A DNA stretch of 64,000 nucleotides from CALKWS01 sp051020515 (GCF_051020515.1 NZ_CP194857.1:3534001-3598000), one strand, 5' to 3'. Numbered from the stretch's first letter, positions 17,801-27,079 are shown. Program-made: numbers and translations. The notes: a model not told the origin generated them from the letters alone.

Positions 17801-19341
17801 GCCTGGTCCGTCCCGAGGGCGCCAGTGCCAACCCGCTGCGCGACCCCGCGGACCGGCGGCTACCCCGCATCCCCGGACCATGCGGAGTGGTGCTCTTCGG
17901 GGTGACCGGTGACTTGGCCAAACGCAAGTTGATCCCGGCGATCTATGACTTGGCCAACCGGGGTCTGCTTCCCCCGGGCTTCGCCCTGACCGGGTTCGCA
18001 CGGCGCGACTGGGACCGGCAGGACTTCGAGCAGATCGCCTACGAGGCCGTCCGCCAGCACGCCCGGACCCCGTTCGACGAAGACGCGTGGCGCCAACTCC
18101 GGCAGGGCATCCGGTTCGTCCAGGGTGAGTTCACCGACCCGGAGGCCTTCGAGAGACTGGCCCGTACCGTCAAGGAACTCGACGTCGAACGCGGCACCGG
18201 TGGAAACCATGCGTTCTACCTCTCCATCCCGCCGGCACAGTTCCCGGTGGTGTGTGAGCGGCTGGCCGCCTCGGGTCTGTCCCGGGACGACAACGGCGCC
18301 TGGCGCCGGGTTGTCATCGAGAAGCCTTTCGGGCACGACCTGGGCAGCGCCCGCAGTTTGAACGAGGCCGTGGAGCGGGTGTTCCCAGCCGAGTCGGTCT
18401 TCCGGATCGACCACTACCTGGGCAAGGAGACCGTCCAGAACCTGCTCGCGATGCGGTTCGCGAACATGATGTTCGAGCCGGTCTGGAACGAGGCGTACGT
18501 GGACCACGTCCAGATCACCATGGCCGAGGACATCGGTATCGGCACCCGGGCGGGCTACTACGACGACATCGGTGCCGCCCGGGACGTCATCCAGAACCAC
18601 CTGCTCCAACTCCTCGCCCTGACTGCGATGGAGGAGCCGGTCTCGTTCGACGCCGACGCCCTACGGGCGGAGAAGGAGAAGATCCTCTCAGCGGTGCGTC
18701 TGCCCGCGGACCTCGGCAAGCACACCGCCCGCGGCCAGTACGCGGCCGGTTGGCAGGGTGGTCGACAGGTACAGGGCTACCTGGCCGAGGACGGCATCGA
18801 CCCGGCTTCGGCCACCGAGACCTACGCCGCGATCCGGCTGGACATCGACACCCGCCGCTGGGCCGGGGTGCCGTTCTACCTGCGCACCGGCAAGCGCCTG
18901 GGCCGCCGGGTCACCGAGATCGCGGTGGTCTTCAAGCGTGCCCCGCACCTGCCGTTCGACCTCAACGACACCCAGGTGCTGGGCCAGAACGCCATCGTGA
19001 TCCGCGTCCAGCCCGATGAGGGCGTCACGCTCCGGTTCGGCTCCAAGGTGCCCGGGACCGCGATGGAGGTTCGGGACGTCACCATGGACTTCGGGTACGG
19101 GCACGCCTTCACGGAGGCCTCCCCGGAGGCCTACGAGCGACTCCTGCTTGATGTGATGCTCGGCGACCCCCCGCTGTTCCCCCGTCAACGTGAGGTGGAA
19201 TTGTCCTGGCAGATCCTGGATCCGATCATCGAGTACTGGGAGGCCAACGGCAGTCCGGATCCGTACCGGCCCGGGAGCTGGGGCCCGGAATCGGCCGAAA
19301 AGATGCTGGCCCGTGACGGACGTACTTGGAGGCAGCCGTGA
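17797..19341 (+). CDS. zwf: glucose-6-phosphate 1-dehydrogenase
   Basis: Zwf oxidises glucose-6-phosphate to the 6-phosphogluconolactone with NADP, opening the oxidative pentose phosphate branch. This 514-residue protein has the nucleotide motif VVLFGVTGDLAKRKL, the active-site signature RIDHYLGKETVQN, and EKPFGHDLGSA. The start ATG overlaps the tal stop (ATGA) and the stop overlaps the opcA GTG. Coupling to opcA fits the requirement for OpcA as an assembly or redox-sensing partner in actinobacteria and cyanobacteria. Confidence 0.96.
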   Translation: MSLVRPEGASANPLRDPADRRLPRIPGPCGVVLFGVTGDLAKRKLIPAIYDLANRGLLPPGFALTGFARRDWDRQDFEQIAYEAVRQHARTPFDEDAWRQLRQGIRFVQGEFTDPEAFERLARTVKELDVERGTGGNHAFYLSIPPAQFPVVCERLAASGLSRDDNGAWRRVVIEKPFGHDLGSARSLNEAVERVFPAESVFRIDHYLGKETVQNLLAMRFANMMFEPVWNEAYVDHVQITMAEDIGIGTRAGYYDDIGAARDVIQNHLLQLLALTAMEEPVSFDADALRAEKEKILSAVRLPADLGKHTARGQYAAGWQGGRQVQGYLAEDGIDPASATETYAAIRLDIDTRRWAGVPFYLRTGKRLGRRVTEIAVVFKRAPHLPFDLNDTQVLGQNAIVIRVQPDEGVTLRFGSKVPGTAMEVRDVTMDFGYGHAFTEASPEAYERLLLDVMLGDPPLFPRQREVELSWQILDPIIEYWEANGSPDPYRPGSWGPESAEKMLARDGRTWRQP

Positions 19342-20261
19342 TCGTCACGCTGCAAGGCACCACCAGCGCCGAGGTCGGCGCAAAACTAGTCGAACTACGT
19401 GAGCAGGGCGGGGCTCGTGCGCTGGGCCGCGTCCTCACCCTGGTGATCGTCTCCTCCGGTGGCGACGTCGAGCCAGCGGTGGAGGCAGCCAACCGGGCCA
19501 GCAGGGAACACCCCTGCCGGGTGGTGGTGATCGACCCGGGTGACGTGGATCATCCCGCTCGCCTGGACGCCGAGATCCGGGTGGGCGGTGACGCCGGGGC
19601 GAGTGAAGTGGTGATCCTGCGCCCGCTCGGCACCACCCGGGACACTGTGGACACCTTGGTCACCCCACTGCTGCTGCCGGATGCCCCGCTCGTTGCGTGG
19701 TGGCCCAAGGAGCCTCCCGCGAACCTGGCGCAGGACCCGTTGGGCCGGATCGCCCAGCGCCGGATCAGTGACGTCGGCGAGGTCTCCCGCGGCGTGCAGC
19801 GTCTGCACGAGTTACGGGAGGGCTACTCCCCCGGTGACACCGATCTGTCCTGGGCCCGTACCACGCTGTGGCGGGGACTGAGCGCCGGCGTGGTCGAGAG
19901 CGACCCGGGTGCCACCATCACCGGTGTCACTGTGCACGGTGACAGCGGCCGGCCCTCCCTGCACCTGCTGGCCGCATGGTTCGCCAGTGCCCTGGAGTGC
20001 TCGGCACTGGTGGTGCACGACGAGGACTCGAGCGTGATCAGCGGCGTGGACCTGCACCGCGAGACCGGCACCATCTCGCTGCACCGCCCCGAAGGCTCGG
20101 CGACCGTGACCATCTCGACCGAGCACGAGCCGCAACGTCAGGTAGCGATGGCCAAGCGTCCGCTGGAGGACTGCCTGATGGAGGATCTGCGGCACCTGGA
20201 CCCCGATGTCACCTACGGCCGGGCGCTGCGCCGGGGCCTGAAGCACGTGGAGGTACGATGA
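19338..20261 (+). CDS. opcA: glucose-6-phosphate dehydrogenase assembly protein OpcA
   Basis: OpcA binds and activates G6PDH. The 307-residue protein has the family features LVAWWPKEPPANLAQDPLG (central WWP motif) and RRISDVGEVSRG, with LSWARTTLWRGL near the C-terminal domain. The GTG at 19338 overlaps the zwf stop (GTGA) and has TGGAGG six bases ahead, so this start is well supported. The usual next gene in this operon, pgl, is not there; a methyltransferase follows with an ATGA overlap. Confidence 0.93.
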   Translation: MIVTLQGTTSAEVGAKLVELREQGGARALGRVLTLVIVSSGGDVEPAVEAANRASREHPCRVVVIDPGDVDHPARLDAEIRVGGDAGASEVVILRPLGTTRDTVDTLVTPLLLPDAPLVAWWPKEPPANLAQDPLGRIAQRRISDVGEVSRGVQRLHELREGYSPGDTDLSWARTTLWRGLSAGVVESDPGATITGVTVHGDSGRPSLHLLAAWFASALECSALVVHDEDSSVISGVDLHRETGTISLHRPEGSATVTISTEHEPQRQVAMAKRPLEDCLMEDLRHLDPDVTYGRALRRGLKHVEVR

Positions 20262-20926
20262 ACACCCTCGAACGGTTGTGGTACAAGGTGGATGGCTACT
20301 TCGCCGACCACCTGCGACCCCCGGACCCGATCCTGACAGCGGCGATGCGCGACGGTGCCGCGCTGCCGCAGATCCAGGTCTCCGAATTGCTCGGCGGGTT
20401 CCTCAGCGTGCTGGCCCGCACCGCCGGGGCACGCCGGGTCCTGGAGGTCGGGACTCTGTTCGGCTATTCCACGATCCATCTGGCCCGTGCCGCGGGCGAG
20501 GACGGGGTGACGGTTTCCCTGGAGTACTCCCCGGAACACGCAGCGGTGGCCCGCGGGAATATCGAACGCGCCGGATTGAGCGATCGGGTGGAGATCCTCG
20601 AGGGCCCGGCGGTCGAGTCGCTGCCGAGCCTCGTCGATGGTGATCCGTTCGACCTGGTGTTCATCGACGCGGACAAGGAGAACAACCCCTCGTACCTGGA
20701 CTGGGCCCTGCGGCTCACTCGTCCGGGGTCGGTGATCGTCGTGGACAACGTGGTGCGCGCCGGTGCTGTGGCGGACGCCGAAAGTGACCGGCCCGATGTC
20801 CAGGGCACCCGCACCATGGTGGAGGCGATCGGGGCAGCGGTGCGCGAGGGCACCCTGGAGGCCACCGCGATGCAGTCCGTGGGCGCCAAGGGCTACGACG
20901 GGTTCCTGCTCGCCTACGTCCTCTGA
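20258..20926 (+). CDS. class I SAM-dependent O-methyltransferase (CCoAOMT-like)
   Basis: This is a 222-residue O-methyltransferase of the caffeoyl-CoA/catechol type. The SAM-binding motif is VLEVGTLFGYSTIHLARA, followed by VSLEYSPEHAAVARGNIERA, the metal-binding FDLVFIDADKENNPSYLDWA and VVDNVVRAGAV. These enzymes use a divalent metal held by the Asp and Asn residues seen here. The start overlaps opcA by four bases with GTGGAGG upstream, so it is translated from the pentose phosphate operon, an odd partner. The methyl acceptor is unknown. Confidence 0.88.
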   Translation: MNTLERLWYKVDGYFADHLRPPDPILTAAMRDGAALPQIQVSELLGGFLSVLARTAGARRVLEVGTLFGYSTIHLARAAGEDGVTVSLEYSPEHAAVARGNIERAGLSDRVEILEGPAVESLPSLVDGDPFDLVFIDADKENNPSYLDWALRLTRPGSVIVVDNVVRAGAVADAESDRPDVQGTRTMVEAIGAAVREGTLEATAMQSVGAKGYDGFLLAYVL

Positions 20927-21008
20927 CGCGCAGATCCGGCTCTGAGGGCAGCCCCGGGGCGGCTCGGGTCGCTGGCTGTGACGTGACCCGGCGGGCGTCA
21001 GCCCATGG

Positions 21009-21356
21009 TCAGCGACCGCGACGCTTGCGCAGGGCCTCCAGCGCCTCGTCCAACAGCGCCGCGCCGTCGTCGTCGGAACGTCGTTCCTTCACGTACGCAA
21101 GGTGCGTCTTGTACGGCTCGTTCCGGGGCGGCTCGGGCGGACTGCTCTGGTTCTGCCCGGCCGGCATCCCGCACCGCGGGCAGTCCCAGGTCTCGGGGAT
21201 CTCGATGCCCGTCTCCTGGGCGAAACTGGGACGGGTCTCGTGGCCCGCCGCGCACCAGTAGGAGACGTGCACACGCGGCGCGGCGTCGCCACGCTCAGCC
21301 TCTCCCATCGGTCCGGCGCCGACTCGGGACCCACGGATCGCACTACCACTTGCCAC
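21009..21356 (-). CDS. rbpA: RNA polymerase-binding protein RbpA
   Basis: RbpA is an actinobacterial transcription factor that binds sigma and core polymerase and stabilises the open complex. The 115-residue protein begins MASGSAIRGSRVGAGPMGE, the family N-terminus that contacts promoter DNA. It has the zinc-binding-like core YWCAAGH and DCPRCG, and ends in the sigma-interaction domain KTHLAYVKERRSDDD. GTG 21356 has TAGGAG seven bases ahead. It follows secG by ten bases and is the last gene of the unit that starts at pgk. Confidence 0.94.
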   Translation of the reverse strand: MASGSAIRGSRVGAGPMGEAERGDAAPRVHVSYWCAAGHETRPSFAQETGIEIPETWDCPRCGMPAGQNQSSPPEPPRNEPYKTHLAYVKERRSDDDGAALLDEALEALRKRRGR

Positions 21357-21366
21357 GAAGCAACTC

Positions 21367-21612
21367 CTAGATCGTGAACTTCTGGACCAGACCCAGCAGC
21401 ACGATGACCGTGCCCCAGATCACGGCACACCCGATGGTGATCCGGTTCAGGTTGCGTTCGGCAACCCCGGAGGATCCCAACGATGTGGAGACGCCCCCGC
21501 CGAACATGTCCGACAGGCCCCCACCCTTGCCCTTGTGCATCAGGATGGACAGGATCAGCATCGCGCTGGTCAGCACCAGGAGCACCTGGAGGACGATGGT
21601 CAATGCGTCCAC
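21367..21612 (-). CDS. secG: preprotein translocase subunit SecG
   Basis: SecG is the small auxiliary membrane subunit of SecYEG. The 81-residue protein has two hydrophobic helices (TIVLQVLLVLTSAMLILSIL and ITIGCAVIWGTVIVLLGLV) separated by the conserved cytosolic loop MHKGKGGGLSDMFGGG. The frame is open upstream, but GTG 21612 preceded by GATGAGGA gives the correct family length. Its place between tpiA and rbpA is usual in actinobacteria. Confidence 0.92.
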   Translation of the reverse strand: MDALTIVLQVLLVLTSAMLILSILMHKGKGGGLSDMFGGGVSTSLGSSGVAERNLNRITIGCAVIWGTVIVLLGLVQKFTI

Positions 21613-21713
21613 GTACGAATCCTCATCTATTGAATCAGCGCAGCCGGGATCGCCGGCCGCAGGGCACCGGCATGAGTTTACGCGATCAATGGCCGCGGAG
21701 GGAAACCCGCCGG

Positions 21714-22511
21714 CTACAGTCCGACCTGGTGCGCCTGGTATCGGGCGATGTTCGCGAACTCCTGCGCGTCCAGGCTCGCCCCACCCACCAGGGCGCCGTC
21801 GACATCGGGGTGAGCCATGATCGAGGCGACGTTTCCGGACTTGACCGATCCGCCGTAGAGCACGCGCACCGAGGCGGCGACCTGCTCGCCGTGGAGTTCG
21901 GCCAGTCGGCCCCGGATCGCACCGCACACTTCCTGGGCGTCCTCGGGCGTGGCCACCTCACCGGTCCCGATCGCCCACACGGGTTCATAGGCGATCACAC
22001 TGTGGGCGACGGCCTCGGCGGAGAGCCCCTCGAGCGCACCGTCCACCTGGGCCAGCGTGACGGGTACGTGGCGGCCCTCCTGTCGCACCTGCAGACCCTC
22101 GCCCACGCAGATGATCGGGATCAGCCCGTTCTTCAGTGCGGCCCGGGCCTTGGCGTTGACCAGGGCGTCGTCCTCGGCGTGGTACTGCCGCCGCTCGGAG
22201 TGGCCCACGATCACGTAGTCGACCCCCAGGCGGGCCAGCATCGTGGCGGAGATCTCTCCCGTGTAGGCGCCCTGCTCGTGTGCGGAGACGTCCTGGGCGC
22301 CGACCTTGATGCTGAGCTTGTCCGCATCGATCAGGGTCTGCACCGAGCGCAGGTCGGTGAAGGGCGCACACACCGCCACCTCAACCGAGTCGTAGTCGTG
22401 CTGGGCGTCCCGGAGCGTCCAGGCCAGTTTCTGCACCAGGTGGGTGGCCTCGTGGTGGTCCAGGTTCATCTTCCAGTTGCCCGCCATCAGCGGGGTGCGT
22501 GCTTGCGTCAT
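21714..22511 (-). CDS. tpiA: triosephosphate isomerase
   Basis: TpiA interconverts dihydroxyacetone phosphate and glyceraldehyde-3-phosphate. The 265-residue TIM barrel has the substrate-binding AGNWKMN, the catalytic His in VIVGHSERRQYH, the catalytic Glu in VIAYEPVWAIGTG, and the phosphate-binding VLYGGSVK. GAGAGG lies a few bases before ATG 22511. It follows pgk after 83 bases and is probably in the same transcript. Confidence 0.96.
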   Translation of the reverse strand: MTQARTPLMAGNWKMNLDHHEATHLVQKLAWTLRDAQHDYDSVEVAVCAPFTDLRSVQTLIDADKLSIKVGAQDVSAHEQGAYTGEISATMLARLGVDYVIVGHSERRQYHAEDDALVNAKARAALKNGLIPIICVGEGLQVRQEGRHVPVTLAQVDGALEGLSAEAVAHSVIAYEPVWAIGTGEVATPEDAQEVCGAIRGRLAELHGEQVAASVRVLYGGSVKSGNVASIMAHPDVDGALVGGASLDAQEFANIARYQAHQVGL

Positions 22512-22594
22512 CTTCTGCCTCTCTTGGCTCTGCGGCGCGGTCGACGGTGGCGCACCTCGCCGGCTCCACCGGCGCCGTCGGATAACTCGGGACC

Positions 22595-23794
22595 TCAGTC
22601 GGTCAGAACGTCGATCCCGGGCAGCGTCCTGCCCTCCAGGAACTCCAGGGAGGCCCCGCCCCCGGTGGAGATGTGCGCGAAGCCCGCCTCATCGAAGCCG
22701 AGCAGGCGCACTGCGGCCGCGGAGTCTCCACCGCCGACGATGCTGAAGGCCCCGGCGCCGGTGGCATCGATCATGCCCTGCGCCACCGCCTCGGTCCCCC
22801 CGGCGAAGGCGGGGAACTCGAAGACCCCCATCGGGCCGTTCCACACCACCGTGCGGGCCCCACGGATGACCTCGGCGAAGGCCGCCGACGACTCCGGACC
22901 GATGTCCAGCCCGATCTGGTCGGCGGGGATGGCGTCGGCCGCCACCACCGTCGGGGCGGCGTCGGCGGAGAACTCCGGGCCCACCAGGATGTCGGTGGGT
23001 AGCAGGATCTGCACGCCCCGCTCGGCCGCGGTGGCCAGGTAGCCCTTGACGGTATCGATCTGGTCAGACTCCAGGAGCGACTTGCCCACCTGGTGCCCCT
23101 GCGCCGCGAGGAACGTGAACACCATGCCCCCACCGATCAGTAGGGTGTCGGCCTTGGTGAGCAGGTTCTCGATCACGCCGAGTTTGTCGGAGACCTTCGA
23201 TCCACCCAGCACGACGACGTAGGGTCGGGCCGGGTCCTGCGTGGCCCGTTCCAGTGCGGCGACCTCGCGCTGCACCAGCCCTCCCATCGCGTTCGGCAGC
23301 CGCGTGGCCACGTCATAGACGCTGGCCTGCTTGCGGTGCACCACCCCGAAGCCGTCGGAGACGAAGACATCGGCGAGTTTCGCCAGGTCATCGGCCAGCG
23401 CTCCGCGCTCGGCGTCATCCTTGGACGTCTCCCGGGCGTCGAACCGGATGTTCTCCAGCAGCACCACCTGCCCTGGGACGGCCGCGTCGACCGCGGCGCG
23501 GGCCTCCGGACCGACCACGTCACCGGCCAACGTCACGTCCTGGCCGAGGAGTTCACCCAGCCGCCTGGCGACCGGAGCCAGGGAGTAGTGCGGGTCGACC
23601 TTCCCCTTGGGCCGGCCCAGGTGAGCGGTCAGGACCACCACGGCACCGGCCTCGATCAACCGGATGATGGTGGGCAGTGCCGCCCGGATACGGCCGTCGT
23701 CGGTGATGGTGTCACCGTCCAACGGAACGTTGAAATCGGCCCGGACCAGCACCCGCTTTCCGTGCAGGTCACCGAGTTCGGCGAGGGTGGGCAT
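22595..23794 (-). CDS. pgk: phosphoglycerate kinase
   Basis: Pgk makes ATP from 1,3-bisphosphoglycerate. The 399-residue protein from ATG 23794 has GKRVLVRADFNVPLDGDTIT, LTAHLGRPKGK, the hinge region, VVLGGSKVSDKLGV, and the nucleotide-binding GPMGVFEFPAFAGGT and FSIVGGGDSAAAV. GAAGGAG seven bases ahead fixes the start, although the frame is open to 23857. It is separated from gap by a strong terminator-like hairpin, so it may have its own promoter or depend on read-through. Confidence 0.95.
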   Translation of the reverse strand: MPTLAELGDLHGKRVLVRADFNVPLDGDTITDDGRIRAALPTIIRLIEAGAVVVLTAHLGRPKGKVDPHYSLAPVARRLGELLGQDVTLAGDVVGPEARAAVDAAVPGQVVLLENIRFDARETSKDDAERGALADDLAKLADVFVSDGFGVVHRKQASVYDVATRLPNAMGGLVQREVAALERATQDPARPYVVVLGGSKVSDKLGVIENLLTKADTLLIGGGMVFTFLAAQGHQVGKSLLESDQIDTVKGYLATAAERGVQILLPTDILVGPEFSADAAPTVVAADAIPADQIGLDIGPESSAAFAEVIRGARTVVWNGPMGVFEFPAFAGGTEAVAQGMIDATGAGAFSIVGGGDSAAAVRLLGFDEAGFAHISTGGGASLEFLEGRTLPGIDVLTD

Positions 23795-23856
23795 CGTGTC
23801 TCCTTCTCGTCTCTCACATGATCTGCCGGGCCACGCCGGCGGTGCTGTCTCAGACA

Positions 23857-23891
23857 ACCGCGCCCGCGTGCATCGTGCACGCGGGCGCGGT
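23857..23891 (-). terminator. 16-bp hairpin downstream of gap
   Basis: ACCGCGCCCGCGTGCA, a three-base loop TCG, and the exact complement TGCACGCGGGCGCGGT form a perfect 16-bp stem 15 bases after the gap stop. It is followed on the minus strand by a small palindrome TGTCT-G-AGACA and no long T-tract. It probably lowers transcription of pgk relative to gap. Confidence 0.75.
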
Positions 23892-23905
23892 GACCGTCAC
23901 TGCCC

Positions 23906-24914
23906 TCAGAGCTGCTCGCCGATGTAGTTGGTCAACTTCACCAGGCTGGTGGAGTAGCCCCACTCGTTGTCGTACCAGGCCACCACCTTCACCTGGTTGC
24001 CGATCACCCGTGTCATCGGAGCATCGAAGATGCTCTGGTGGGGGGGTTGGTGATGATGTCGCTGGACACCAGCGGGTCCTCGGAGTACTGCATCGTGCCG
24101 GCCAGGTTGCCCTCGGCTGCGGCCTTGGCGGCGGCGTTGATCTCCTCCACCGTGGTCTCCCGGGACGCGGTGAACGTCAGATCGATGGCCGAACCGGTGA
24201 TGACCGGTACCCGCAGCGCGAAGCCGTCCAACCGCCCGTCCAGTTCCGGTAGCACCTTTCCGACGGCCTTGGCCGCACCGGTGGTGGTGGGCACGATGTT
24301 CTGTGCCGCTGCGCGGGCCCGGCGCAGGTCCTTGTGCGGTCCGTCCTGCAGGTTCTGGTCCCCCCGGTGTAGGCGTGGATGGTGTTCATCAGTCCGCGCT
24401 CCAGGCCCACGGCCTCGTGCATCGCCTTGGCCAGCGGCGCGATGCAGTTGGTGGTGCAGGAGGCGTTGGAGATGATGTGGTGGTTCGCCGGGTCATAGGT
24501 GGTGTGGTTGACGCCCATGACGAACATGCCGTCGTCGTTCTTGCCGGGGGCGGACAGGATCACCTTCTTCGCACCGCCGTCCAGGTGCGCCTTCGCCTTG
24601 GTGCCGTCGGTGAACAGCCCGGTGGACTCGATCACGATGTCGGCACCGAGTTCGCCCCACGGCAGCGCGGCGGGGTCCTTCTCGGCCAGCGCCCGGATCT
24701 TCTTGCCGCCGACGATGATGTTCTCGTCGTCGTACCCGACCTCCTGGCCGAACTTGCCCAGCACGGTGTCCCAGGTGAGCAGGTGGGCGAGGGTCTTGTT
24801 ATCGGTCAGGTCGTTGACACCGACGATCTCGATGTCGGCACCGCTCTCGGCCACGGCGCGGAAGTAACTCCGTCCGATACGACCGAAGCCATTGATTCCG
24901 ACGCGAATGGTCAC
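23906..24914 (-). CDS. gap: glyceraldehyde-3-phosphate dehydrogenase, two apparent frameshifts
   Basis: Gap oxidises and phosphorylates glyceraldehyde-3-phosphate with NAD. From GTG 24914 (GAGGAGG eight bases ahead) the protein reads TIRVGINGFGRIGRS, the catalytic SNASCTTNCIAPLAK and IHAYTG. It then changes frame at the six-C run near 24360-24365 into VPTTTGAAKAVGKV and RVPVITGSAIDLT, and changes again at the seven-G run near 24040-24046 into HQSIFDAP, VAWYDNEWGYSTSLVKL and the stop at 23906. Removing two bases at each run gives exactly 334 residues, the usual family length. The central glycolytic role makes a real double mutation implausible. Confidence 0.88.
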
Positions 24915-24987
24915 TATGTCCTCCTCGTCGCGCGAAAGGCGCGTCCTGTGCGGTAGTCGGCGGGCCTGTCGGCCCGGCCTCGGACGT

Positions 24988-25018
24988 GGCACACACCCGG
25001 CTCGTGCCGGTGTGTGCC
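24988..25018 (-). terminator. hairpin between whiA and gap
   Basis: GGCACACACCCGGC, loop TCGT, GCCGGTGTGTGCC form a 13-bp stem with one bulged base. On the minus strand it lies about 70 bases after the whiA stop and about 75 bases before gap, so it can end the rapZ-yvcK-whiA transcript. There is no T-tract. Confidence 0.65.
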
Positions 25019-25085
25019 CCACGGTTAACGCTACACCCGTGTGTGGCGGGACACCTTGTGACAAAGGTCCCAGCCGCCGGGCGTC

Positions 25086-26087
25086 CTACATGTCGAGCAT
25101 CTCCTGGGTCAGGTTCGCCTCGGTGTCCGGCACGCCCAGTTCGTAGGCGCGCTTGTCTGCCATTGCCAGTAGCCGGCGGATCCGCCCGGCTACGGCGTCC
25201 TTGGTCAGCGGGGGGTCGGAGAGCTGACCGAGTTCTTCAAGAGAGGCCTGCTTGTGCTCCAGGCGCAGCCGACCGGCCTGGAGCAGGTGCTCGGGCACGT
25301 CCTCCCCGAGGATCTCGAAGGCCCGTTCCACCCGTGCTCCGGCGGCCACCGCTGCCTGCGCCGACCGACGCAGGTTCGCGTCGTCGAAGTTCGCCAGCCG
25401 GTTGGCGGTGCCGCGGACCTCACGGCGCATCCGTCGTTCCTCCCAGACCAGGACCGCGTCGTGGGCGCCCATCCGGGTCAGGATGGCGCTGATCGCGTCC
25501 CCGTCGCGGATCACCACCCGGTCCACCCCTCGCACCTCGCGCGCCTTGGCGATGATGTCCAACCGGCGCGCGGCGCCCACCAGGGCCAGGGCGGCCTCCG
25601 GGCCCGGGCAGGTGACCTCCAGCGCCGAGGAACGGCCCGGTTCCGTCAGGGACCCGCGGGCCAGGAACGCTCCCCGCCAGGCGGCGACGGCGTCACCTAC
25701 GCTCGCTGAGACCACCTGCGGGGGTAGGCCACGCACGGGCCGGCCGCGGGAGTCCAGCAGACCGGTCTGGCGGGCCAGTGCCTCACCTTCGCGGACCACC
25801 CGCACCACGTAGCGGTTCCCCCGGCGCAGGGCACCCCCGGAGACCACGATCACCTCAGAGGTATGCCCGTAGATCTCATTGATCGCCTGGCGCAAGCGGC
25901 GGGCAGCGATCCCGGCGTCCAGTTCGGCCTCGATCACGATCCGGCCGGAGATGATGTGCAGGCCACCGGCGAACCGGAGGGTGGCGGAAACCTCGGCCTT
26001 GCGAGCCGAGACCCGGTCCACCTTCAGCCTGGCCAGTTCATCCTTCACGTCCGTGGTCAAAGACATGAGCGTCATCCTGCCACTCAT
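25086..26087 (-). CDS. whiA: DNA-binding protein WhiA
   Basis: WhiA combines a LAGLIDADG-like N-terminal domain with a C-terminal helix-turn-helix; in Streptomyces it controls sporulation with WhiB, and it is present in most Gram-positives. Visible are the N-terminal LTTDVKDELARLKV, AEVSATLRFAGGLHI, the region around RGAFLARGSLTEPGRS, and the HTH region LEELGQLSDPPLTKDAVAGR. ATG 26087 overlaps the yvcK stop by four bases with GGGGAG eight bases ahead; ATG 26066 would match the usual family N-terminus more exactly. The cluster whiA-yvcK-rapZ is highly conserved. Confidence 0.94.
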   Translation of the reverse strand: MSGRMTLMSLTTDVKDELARLKVDRVSARKAEVSATLRFAGGLHIISGRIVIEAELDAGIAARRLRQAINEIYGHTSEVIVVSGGALRRGNRYVVRVVREGEALARQTGLLDSRGRPVRGLPPQVVSASVGDAVAAWRGAFLARGSLTEPGRSSALEVTCPGPEAALALVGAARRLDIIAKAREVRGVDRVVIRDGDAISAILTRMGAHDAVLVWEERRMRREVRGTANRLANFDDANLRRSAQAAVAAGARVERAFEILGEDVPEHLLQAGRLRLEHKQASLEELGQLSDPPLTKDAVAGRIRRLLAMADKRAYELGVPDTEANLTQEMLDM

Positions 26088-27079
26088 CCAGACTTCTCCC
26101 CTACGTCGCCAAGGAACCGGTCGAACGCATCACGATACGCCGCCGCGAGCCGCAGCGGGTCATGATAAGGACCACCGTCACCCTGTCCGACCTGCCGTAG
26201 CAGCAGCCGGGCCCCATGGGTTCTGGCGTGGCTCTGCAATTCGTCCAGGTCCTCGATCGATGCGGGGTCGGCGATCACAGTGTCCAGTTTCAACCCGGGT
26301 GCGTAAGACTGCAACGAGTGCAGGTGGTCCACTGCGGTGTAGCCGGTGGTTTCGCCCTGCTGCGCGGAGAGGTTGAGCGTCAGGGTGAGGCGTGCCTCGT
26401 GCAGCGCTTCGGCGATCTCGGGCACCATCAGATGCGGCATGACCGAGGTGAACCACGAGCCCGGTCCGAGCACCACCACATCGGCCTGCCGGATCGCCTG
26501 CACAGCCTCAGGGCAGGCCGGCGGGTCCGCGGGGATCAGCCGGACCCGCTGCACCGCCCCGGAGGTCACCGCCACCCTGGACTGGCCGCGCACCAGCGCC
26601 TCCTGCCCGTTGGGCAACTTCACGTCCGCCTCGATCTCCAGGGGCACCGCCGCCATCGGCAGTACCCGGCCGTCGGCACCGAGGAGTTTGGCCACCCAAT
26701 CGAGACCGGAGACCTCATCGCCGAGCAACTCCCAGAGCGAGACGATCAGCAGGTTCCCCAGCGCGTGCCCGTCCAACGGCCCGGAGGAGGTGAATCGGTG
26801 CTGCAGAACGTCGCTCCAGGTGTGCCCCCAGTCGGACTCGTCGCACAGTGCCGACAGCGCCATCCGCAGGTCCCCGGGGGGCAGCACGCCCAGTTCCTGG
26901 CGCAGCCGGCCCGAGGATCCGCCGTCATCTGCCACCGTCACCACCGCGGTGACGTCGCTGGTCACGTGCCTCAGTGCGCGCAGGCTCGCGGCGAGGCCGT
27001 GCCCCCCGCCCAAGGCAGCGACCTTCAGCGGGCCCGGTCTGCGGGCCGGGCCCCGTGGTGACGTCGGTGCCGCCGTCAT
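26084..27079 (-). CDS. yvcK: gluconeogenesis factor YvcK (CofD-like)
   Basis: YvcK is a UDP-sugar-binding regulator of carbon flux and cell shape. The 331-residue protein has the CofD-like nucleotide motif VAALGGGHGLAASLRALR, VVTVADDGGSSGRLR, the conserved DGHALGNLLI and VVLGPGSWFTSVMPHL. ATGA overlaps connect it to rapZ upstream and whiA downstream, so all three are co-translated. Confidence 0.94.
   Translation of the reverse strand: MTAAPTSPRGPARRPGPLKVAALGGGHGLAASLRALRHVTSDVTAVVTVADDGGSSGRLRQELGVLPPGDLRMALSALCDESDWGHTWSDVLQHRFTSSGPLDGHALGNLLIVSLWELLGDEVSGLDWVAKLLGADGRVLPMAAVPLEIEADVKLPNGQEALVRGQSRVAVTSGAVQRVRLIPADPPACPEAVQAIRQADVVVLGPGSWFTSVMPHLMVPEIAEALHEARLTLTLNLSAQQGETTGYTAVDHLHSLQSYAPGLKLDTVIADPASIEDLDELQSHARTHGARLLLRQVGQGDGGPYHDPLRLAAAYRDAFDRFLGDVGEKSG

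Noticed and set aside
20927..21008. Terminator or small RNA between the O-methyltransferase and rbpA genes
   Set aside because: GC-rich palindromic bits exist (GCCCCGGGGC) but no stem-loop with a sensible loop could be drawn.
23906..24914. gap as a pseudogene
   Set aside because: Both breaks are at runs of six and seven identical bases and the repaired protein has the exact family length with all catalytic residues.
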